A program made the position numbers and the translations under genes. The notes beneath the pieces are model-generated. The model ran no database searches and was not told where the DNA came from. It was given only the letters and a program-made list of their open reading frames with translations. Positions 6,261 to 6,544 of a stretch of 6,544 nt of DNA are shown piece by piece. The stretch spans positions 1-6,544 of the forward strand of contig JBFHAT010000102.1 in assembly GCA_041586155.1 (NCBI GenBank), written 5' to 3'. Position 1 is the first letter of the stretch, and each line of letters starts with the position of its first letter. Source of the stretch: JBFGJH01 sp041586155 (GTDB lineage Bacteria > Actinomycetota > Acidimicrobiia > Spongiisociales > JAENVV01).

Positions 6261-6544
6261 CTACAGCAGTTCCAGGTCGCCCAGCGACAGGTGCCACGCT
6301 TCAGGGCGGCTCAGGTCTACGGTGAGATCCGCCAATGGCCTCACCACCTGGGTGAGCGCCGTCACGCGCGGCACCGGGATCAGGCCGGCCGCCGTCGCCC
6401 AGCGCCGTTCGGGTGTGCCGGCCGAGAACCACGCAACGGTGTAGTCGGGTCGGTAGGTCCTGATCGAAGTGCGGACGGCGGCCGGTGACGACGGTCCGAT
6501 CATCTCGGACACCACCAGCTCGTTGCGGTCGTTGCGCCTGTTGA
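6261..6544 (-). CDS. C-terminal part of an unassigned protein, possibly GNAT-type acyltransferase (5' end outside window)
   Basis: The minus-strand frame is open from the window edge to a TAG at 6261-6263, covering 94 residues of the C-terminus. A GTG (6513-6515) and an ATG (6501-6503) lie inside the frame, but coding continues upstream through N-R-R-N-D-R-N-E-L, so the true start is probably beyond the window. The visible part has R-T-Y-R-P-D-Y-T-V-A-W-F-S-A-G-T, a basic stretch, then G-L-I-P-V-P-R and an end W-H-L-S-L-G-D-L-E-L-L. A 'G-[FL]-x-P-V' segment followed by a W-x-x-x-x-G-D-x-[ED] terminus is reminiscent of actinobacterial GNAT proteins found in polysaccharide loci, but the acyl-CoA loop is not in view. 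It ends only five bases from the end of the WecA-like gene, tail-to-tail, with no room for a separate terminator. The coding call is good; the function is tentative. Confidence 0.7.
   Translation of the reverse strand, partial: NRRNDRNELVVSEMIGPSSPAAVRTSIRTYRPDYTVAWFSAGTPERRWATAAGLIPVPRVTALTQVVRPLADLTVDLSRPEAWHLSLGDLELL

Noticed and set aside
5215..6297. Long minus-strand open frame of 360 codons opposite the WecA-like gene
   Set aside because: Its product is extremely rich in His, Gln, Arg and Asp with no hydrophobic core, the typical antisense shadow of a Val/Leu/Ala-rich membrane protein gene with strong GC third-position bias. The plus-strand frame has all the family motifs.

Overview
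The window is GC-rich, densely packed bacterial DNA with strong third-position G/C, frequent GTG starts and overlapping genes. This suggests a high-GC Actinomycetota, possibly of the Acidimicrobiia type. That placement rests on composition and protein style only; no rRNA or other marker gene is present.

Layout from left to right. (1) The last 45 codons of a plus-strand gene that resembles the C-terminus of a MazF/PemK toxin. (2) A 143-base convergent gap with several short GC-rich inverted repeats. (3) A minus-strand, membrane-anchored CapD/WbpM/PglF-type UDP-HexNAc 4,6-dehydratase. (4) A divergent control region of about 170 bases, with a good minus-strand promoter candidate whose spacer is almost entirely an inverted repeat, and a second inverted repeat next to it. 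(5) A compact plus-strand operon of three overlapping genes: a GT4 glycosyltransferase, a two-domain protein joining a CapM/PglA-like GT4 glycosyltransferase to a GNAT N-acetyltransferase, and a WecA/MraY-family polyprenyl-phosphate sugar-1-phosphate transferase. (6) The C-terminal 94 codons of a minus-strand gene, tail-to-tail with the operon, possibly another GNAT-type acyltransferase.

Read together, genes 3 to 5 are part of a cell-surface polysaccharide or glycolipid locus. The dehydratase makes a UDP-4-keto-6-deoxy-HexNAc precursor, the WecA-like enzyme places the first sugar phosphate on undecaprenyl phosphate, and the two GT4 enzymes extend it. The acetyltransferase domain could modify a sugar, for example by N-acetylating a 4-amino group. 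No aminotransferase, reductase, flippase or polymerase lies in the window, so the final sugar and polymer cannot be deduced. The most distinctive features are the GT4-GNAT fusion and the operator-like repeat in the divergent promoter. I see no RNA gene, CRISPR array or insertion sequence.
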